DNA of 16,510 bases from Candidatus Auribacterota bacterium. Its GTDB lineage: Bacteria > Auribacterota > JAFGBW01. Shown here one piece after another: positions 14,101 to 16,510 of this stretch. Both the position numbers and the translations under genes were made by a program. The stretch is taken from assembly GCA_016932965.1 (NCBI GenBank), contig JAFGBW010000029.1, positions 1 to 16,510 on the forward strand, read 5' to 3'. Positions within the stretch are counted from its first letter, which is position 1. The number at the start of each line of letters is the position of its first letter. The notes beneath the pieces were generated by a model. The model was not told where the DNA came from and ran no database searches. It worked only from the letters and a program-made list of their open reading frames with translations.

Positions 14101-16510
14101 TGAAGCTGGCCTTCCCTCCGGGAACGAAAAATTCGGAAAAGGAAAAATGGAGGAAACGGTTTAAATTCTTCGTGAACTGGTCCATGAAAACCAGGCTCAT
14201 GTACCTGGGGTACTCGGAAGCGGACAGCGACAGGATGATCCGGGAGGAAGCGGTTTACAGGAATCCTGAAGATTACAACATCAAACCCAAACCCAATTCC
14301 AAGGGATTGCAGATCGGCCGGCCGGTGTCCACCCGCGTATTGATTGCGCTGGCAAAGGGAATGGTCCGGTTCCCCCTTCTTTTTGAAAACAGGACAGTCA
14401 GTTTTGTGAGCCGTTATTTCAATTACGCGGCGGATGACCCGTCCGTCTGCACGCGCGAACAGTATGCAAATATCATGAGACCCATCAAAGGCTGGAAGGA
14501 TGATTTAAAGGATAAAAGCGGGAAAGAGGTGAAACCGGTCATCACAGTCAACGACGTGAAAGTGGTGAAAGAGCACGGGGTGCTGTTTTTGAAGGTGACA
14601 CCGCCGCCGACGGAGTATGAAGACGCCGAAGGTAAAAAGACAGCCCGATGGGAAGCCCTGAGCATCGAATTGGGGACAAAGGTGGACCAGGCGTTTGCTG
14701 AAAAGCAGATCAAAACCCTGTTTTCGAACCAGTCGAATGCGTTCATGACCTATCAGATTCTGGTGCAGTATCAATTGGGGACACCCATTGTTTTTGTGGG
14801 ATTTCCCGGAACCGGAAAAAGTTATTTCAGCGAAAACACCGGAAAACTGGTTGACGGCCCGGAATTGCTCTCCAAGACTTTTGCCCGGGGAACCAAGTAC
14901 CAGGACGTGGTGGAATCCCGCGAACTGGGCCAGCAGAAAAAAGGGGCGACAGGCTGGATTCGGCAGGCCCTGGTCTGGGCCATGGGGGACAGGAGAAAAT
15001 CAGAAACAGACAGGAGTCAAAGGGGACAGATATACAGGGCCGAGGAATTGAGTCAGGGACCGGCCGCTTTGCTCGCGCTTTTCAACGACATCATGCAGAA
15101 CGGCCGGTTGTTGTTACGGGACGGGACGGAAGTGGAATCCGGGGACGGATGCAGGGTATGGATCACCATGAACCCGCCCGGCGCCAAGACGAAAGTGACG
15201 CCTCTTTCCGGGGAACTCCTGGACCGGTGCGTGTTTTTTGAAACAACGGACATGGAACCGGTATATGAAGTCGCGGAATACAAGTCGATCTGCCAGCATA
15301 AACTGGATGAGGATTTTCTCGGCGTTTTGAACAAGCAGGAGGTTCCTGTCAGGGGGCTGATCAAGGCCGTCACGGATTTGAGGGTGGCTTATGACCGGGA
15401 TCCATCCTGTCTGCCTGTGAGGCCGTCCTTGGGGGATATGGATGCCTTTTTGAAAGAACTCGTGATGGAGTATGAATTTTTTCCTGAAGCGGACAGGGGC
15501 AGGGAAATTTTCAAACGGTTCATGATCAACATTCATGCGGACCCGGAACAATACCCGGACCGTGCTGACGCCATCCGGGCATTGGTCAGAAAAGCACTTG
15601 TGGATGCCGGAATTTTAAAAAGCATTACTGGTAAACCTGAAGACAATCTGACTGTTTTATTGGAAGGAAGGCCTCTAATCAAGGAGGAGCTGGAACTGAT
15701 TGAAAAAGCCGACACGGGTGATCCGGATCTCAACAAAGATCTGGACAATCTGCAGACTGCGGTCATTTCGGCCCGTACAGAATGGGCAAAAAGGATTCAG
15801 CAGAAAATAGGCGTAGCGATTCAGACCTGGAATACGGGCGATTCATGGGATGCCCGAAAAGATGCCCTGCTTCTGATGATCCAGACGGACAGAATTTTGA
15901 AACTCATTGAGGAGCAGAGGGAACACCGGTCAGAAATTGCGGATGTTTTATCAGTCGTGAGAAATGACATCAGGAATGTGGTCACGACATTCGGACTCGG
16001 TGAGGATTTTCTGACCATTGAGACTGGATATTTTAAAAATCAAAAGATATCCCAATGGAATCAGGGCGATAAGTCAATGCTTGACCGATGGTTCAGAATC
16101 CAGCTTCTGGGGGCAGGCCAGAAGTGGAACCGATCTGCTGAAGAGATGAATACTTTGATGAGAGAATTGAAGGAATCGGTTGAGACAAGCAATCTGTTGC
16201 ATGAGAAGATGGTGGATTTATGGAGGCTGGAGTTTTGTGTGCTTCTCCTCAAGGATTCTGATGATTTTAAATTAAAGAAAATGGCGGAAGCCGGGGACCA
16301 GGAAATACAGAGTCTTTGTCAGGAAACGGAACAAATGCTGGCGGAATATGACATAAAAAAGATGAACCTGCCCCAGGAGCAGGTCATGGCCGTATTTAGC
16401 ATGATATCTAAGAAATTGTCTCCGGATTCAGCCTGGACGCCAGAACTCATGCTTCTAACGGAAGGCTTTACGGATGAGATTGAAAAAATCCCCGGAGGTT
16501 TTGTTTCAGC
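8166..16510 (+). CDS. Giant exported HExxH / VWA / tandem MoxR-type AAA+ protein (3' end beyond window)
   Basis: One uninterrupted frame of at least 2,781 codons with no stop before the window end. Residues 1-20 are a signal peptide (KR, hydrophobic core, A18-W-A20 cleavage site). Residues 25-440 are mostly helical. H450-E-L-V-H454 is a zinc-peptidase motif, with E479 or E482 as possible third ligand. Residues 520-940 are helical and charged. About 943-995 is a Pro/Gly/Ala/Gln linker, about 1000-1202 is coiled coil, and 1205-1300 is acidic and Pro-rich. The VWA domain starts near 1380, with MIDAS residues D1387-x-S1389-x-S1391, T1475 and D1501. AAA+ module 1 has Walker A GESGTGKG (1816-1823), Walker B VVLDEF (D1885, E1886), sensor-1 N1940 and probable sensor-2 R2057. 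AAA+ module 2 has GFPGTGKS (2212-2219), EE at 2293-2294 in the Walker B position, N2336 (TMNPPG) and R2354 (LLDRC). The closest conceptual relatives are MoxR/CobS/NorQ ATPases with VWA partners. Its function is unknown; ATP-driven remodelling is an inference. Confidence 0.9.
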   Translation, partial: MKRVLTGFFIAAAVLFFAWAKDTDSLSPSSFLKDIPPSEPEEALVYQARENLLRSVVESAHPRSLEDFDESDITKSLQTVAKNLSGVFESGFLQLSAFDRAIPIQEAVAKFLSGRPELGVKDVSELSAVLSAAAAKAWKIESRAPQDNWMNFAGKEGNLFAESPVFLEEVAPGGVRVIVSEPMWKTLTPGERISLILGAYLKNHFRQTPHDAEAISQIIKPALEAAFDAKWNEAPLISELKEYGNMKWNLLKAGFKGDMEAYRQARTALLNQIQALHEQTKALSSGTLTMLFEQARMELVKEIGTDPDIPEMVKKIRFPGMEKMQPENLFFLCLPNPMEIRQQVGFSFSAGQLKVIKEVTGETARDLYSSEGEVKVADKQKEFMDDVLSWNLASFLPEEPDPASLQEVVFGGLFNLSRMEHAGGYFHPGTRKLYFPDLKNLLNLRIFLKHELVHYLAFKKILKFDFRFEWTTTAIHVLEAVEYAGEDKLGLLRSSMGPLVDSLFEKGKEAARKGAPGLLFAQTAQGPVISLEYLKSLVEKVYHENGYPTEGLSVEDGWDREIGVVLAGIMYARRHDQEDQEPYLIVLKKFFDVIHETMRPPTPEEQQWVDKTLIPKLKAYADFTLDGKTVFAPIDPKDPVRQWKVEVQGQKKIVRYVPEEIWPRDYYGADPEARQQRAEDNAFAALSETLFRHKHSRLDQAMPQAVAKGISDENKSLFETLWKNLETIEILREGLSMYRGLEAAGDDLKSAGTPGFSGFTSTNLGRQIYNTWKERFSIRNADVAETLLAGLPYPIQFLNSILYRMVMGEANDPRLKNKKVLDAIDRTREHWQALMNGTAWSENAEAEFEKIWDKIWPEFLELHKLALKEEEERRVYDRLRRDNLKGDEPSWDDLSDEDKEALREFIERALDQMTPEEREALKEAARDALEQEYQDAGEMAGQACAQPAPGPAGAQAGGQVSPEGGEGAAQPGMEGGAQRQPETAPGQAVQPAPGPDLTSLNPDQLKEYLEDLKGEVARLEGALSDMQSKISELGNQTGEVSRGTEGVTGAVSDENAGKAGEIADASGNLENKAGELDNKAKGLAKDAGQVRGGVERTGKDAPSPELADKANRSAKNMEGEAGNLSKETEELLRQIREAAGQARDLKAKIDEKAAGSTVRQHLDKLKENLEKARGKIDQVAAQAAKTSGAAGELGKDLQNRDNSKPLRMDNLPSNKGKKGQGKAEPQTSPGQADQTFEPAEPGEPGKEEKAEASPPSFEQILSSVGAKEPEASTDEENVPEFPVFSDPPSEMPSFSEAGETAPTPGTEDLPEGWRENLREFSAAVQMDADPLIRNINRILNPDARVGAIPGFLEGDLDELVDMKVNGTGFTQPGDEKPEDMVVSLYLDLSGSMIIEGRIGQAQYAAFILTKALFELKNKYKLFDVNIRFEVWGFTDMQEPLISFEHSDKVQPSQVEAEIYRMLMKIQPGGENDDVTALQRQWDSLKRQGSSGTKRIGFFVSDSTSNEGENASRMNQIVKDAKNKDNILLFGLGVGSQMCQRLVGSIFEDHAVPVGGKPGSLGSAIIRKLFQLAGVKVADYSWMELVKRVFSPVEQLFIQAGLVIGRQVLLMTQAVINAMREEDIPGYEEYGFKYRHEKGIKYLVHYPKDTSGNRSKTFDYKKRIGHEGDFKPSYLPYSESNEAVLIDMLKRSDKGSDTNAKLDYRSSMTHPMVSEDGERFIRGVSTGALELWNQKTRSLIVRLDKQADFVPQPDWPKVEETVWNGTVRDGKLYLLTATKQGGLAMKTYEQQAGQWVLAENLFWDDESPNGRLVNLMGESGTGKGELLKAAAHLCQKRLVFVSCHKDMGRGDFVYYATYGEEEEGKTGKKYSHLNEAAQWGDWVVLDEFNKVETNVRKELQTSFQERTYERDIEETVAGGSTAIRPISYRWHPDTRVFLTGNPFDNGRLYKVNEYDDAEKRRMETIPVRWQTPSEEVEMLMKLAFPPGTKNSEKEKWRKRFKFFVNWSMKTRLMYLGYSEADSDRMIREEAVYRNPEDYNIKPKPNSKGLQIGRPVSTRVLIALAKGMVRFPLLFENRTVSFVSRYFNYAADDPSVCTREQYANIMRPIKGWKDDLKDKSGKEVKPVITVNDVKVVKEHGVLFLKVTPPPTEYEDAEGKKTARWEALSIELGTKVDQAFAEKQIKTLFSNQSNAFMTYQILVQYQLGTPIVFVGFPGTGKSYFSENTGKLVDGPELLSKTFARGTKYQDVVESRELGQQKKGATGWIRQALVWAMGDRRKSETDRSQRGQIYRAEELSQGPAALLALFNDIMQNGRLLLRDGTEVESGDGCRVWITMNPPGAKTKVTPLSGELLDRCVFFETTDMEPVYEVAEYKSICQHKLDEDFLGVLNKQEVPVRGLIKAVTDLRVAYDRDPSCLPVRPSLGDMDAFLKELVMEYEFFPEADRGREIFKRFMINIHADPEQYPDRADAIRALVRKALVDAGILKSITGKPEDNLTVLLEGRPLIKEELELIEKADTGDPDLNKDLDNLQTAVISARTEWAKRIQQKIGVAIQTWNTGDSWDARKDALLLMIQTDRILKLIEEQREHRSEIADVLSVVRNDIRNVVTTFGLGEDFLTIETGYFKNQKISQWNQGDKSMLDRWFRIQLLGAGQKWNRSAEEMNTLMRELKESVETSNLLHEKMVDLWRLEFCVLLLKDSDDFKLKKMAEAGDQEIQSLCQETEQMLAEYDIKKMNLPQEQVMAVFSMISKKLSPDSAWTPELMLLTEGFTDEIEKIPGGFVS
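11001..11151 (+). repeat. Pair of perfect 19-bp direct repeats inside the giant gene
   Basis: CAGCCTGCTCCGGGTCCGG occurs at 11001-11019 and 11133-11151, in the same reading frame. It encodes QPAPGP twice in the low-complexity linker (residues 946 and 990 onward). The linker probably grew by duplication and could expand or contract by slippage or recombination. Confidence 0.8.

Overview
The window looks like a chromosomal segment from an uncultured or environmental diderm (Gram-negative) bacterium. A TonB-dependent outer-membrane receptor implies an outer membrane. Intergenic spaces carry decaying dispersed repeats (CGTG/ATTCGTG-type and ACAGGAT-type) and a transposase fragment. I cannot name the phylum from sequence alone. 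The giant multidomain gene and the repeat style would fit lineages such as Omnitrophota or Desulfobacterota, but this is only a guess.

Layout. Positions 1-770 hold a structured repeat, a tandem 9-mer, and an rfbC/rmlC-type dTDP-4-dehydrorhamnose 3,5-epimerase (+). Positions 770-1093 hold a second copy of the structured repeat and a terminator serving the next gene. Positions 1094-1684 (-) encode a small exported protein of unknown function. Positions 1685-1922 are AT-rich with nested inverted repeats. Positions 1923-3992 (+) encode a natural fusion of a radical SAM/SPASM enzyme with a GT4-type glycosyltransferase. Positions 3993-4532 contain an IS-transposase remnant on the minus strand, then a promoter whose -35 box lies inside a perfect palindrome. 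Positions 4533-6689 (+) encode a TonB-dependent receptor followed by a strong terminator. Positions 6750-7146 have no convincing gene. Positions 7147-7917 (-) encode a TylF/MycF-family O-methyltransferase. It is divergent from a giant gene that starts at 8166 (+) and is still open at the window end.

The giant gene is the outstanding feature. A single uninterrupted frame of at least 2,781 codons encodes, in order: an N-terminal signal peptide with an A-x-A cleavage site; a helical region; an HELVH zinc-metallopeptidase-like segment; a second helical region; a low-complexity plus coiled-coil linker; a VWA domain with a complete MIDAS motif; and two tandem MoxR/CobS-like AAA+ modules followed by a helical tail. 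MoxR-type AAA+ ATPases, VWA proteins and HExxH/VWA proteins are normally separate neighbouring genes. Here they lie in one polypeptide that also begins with an export signal, which raises a topology problem for an ATPase.

The rhamnose epimerase, the radical SAM-glycosyltransferase fusion and the TylF-type methyltransferase are all compatible with surface polysaccharide or glycan modification. They are not in one operon and are separated by repeats and terminators, so the window is better read as a patchwork of single-gene units than as one pathway cluster.
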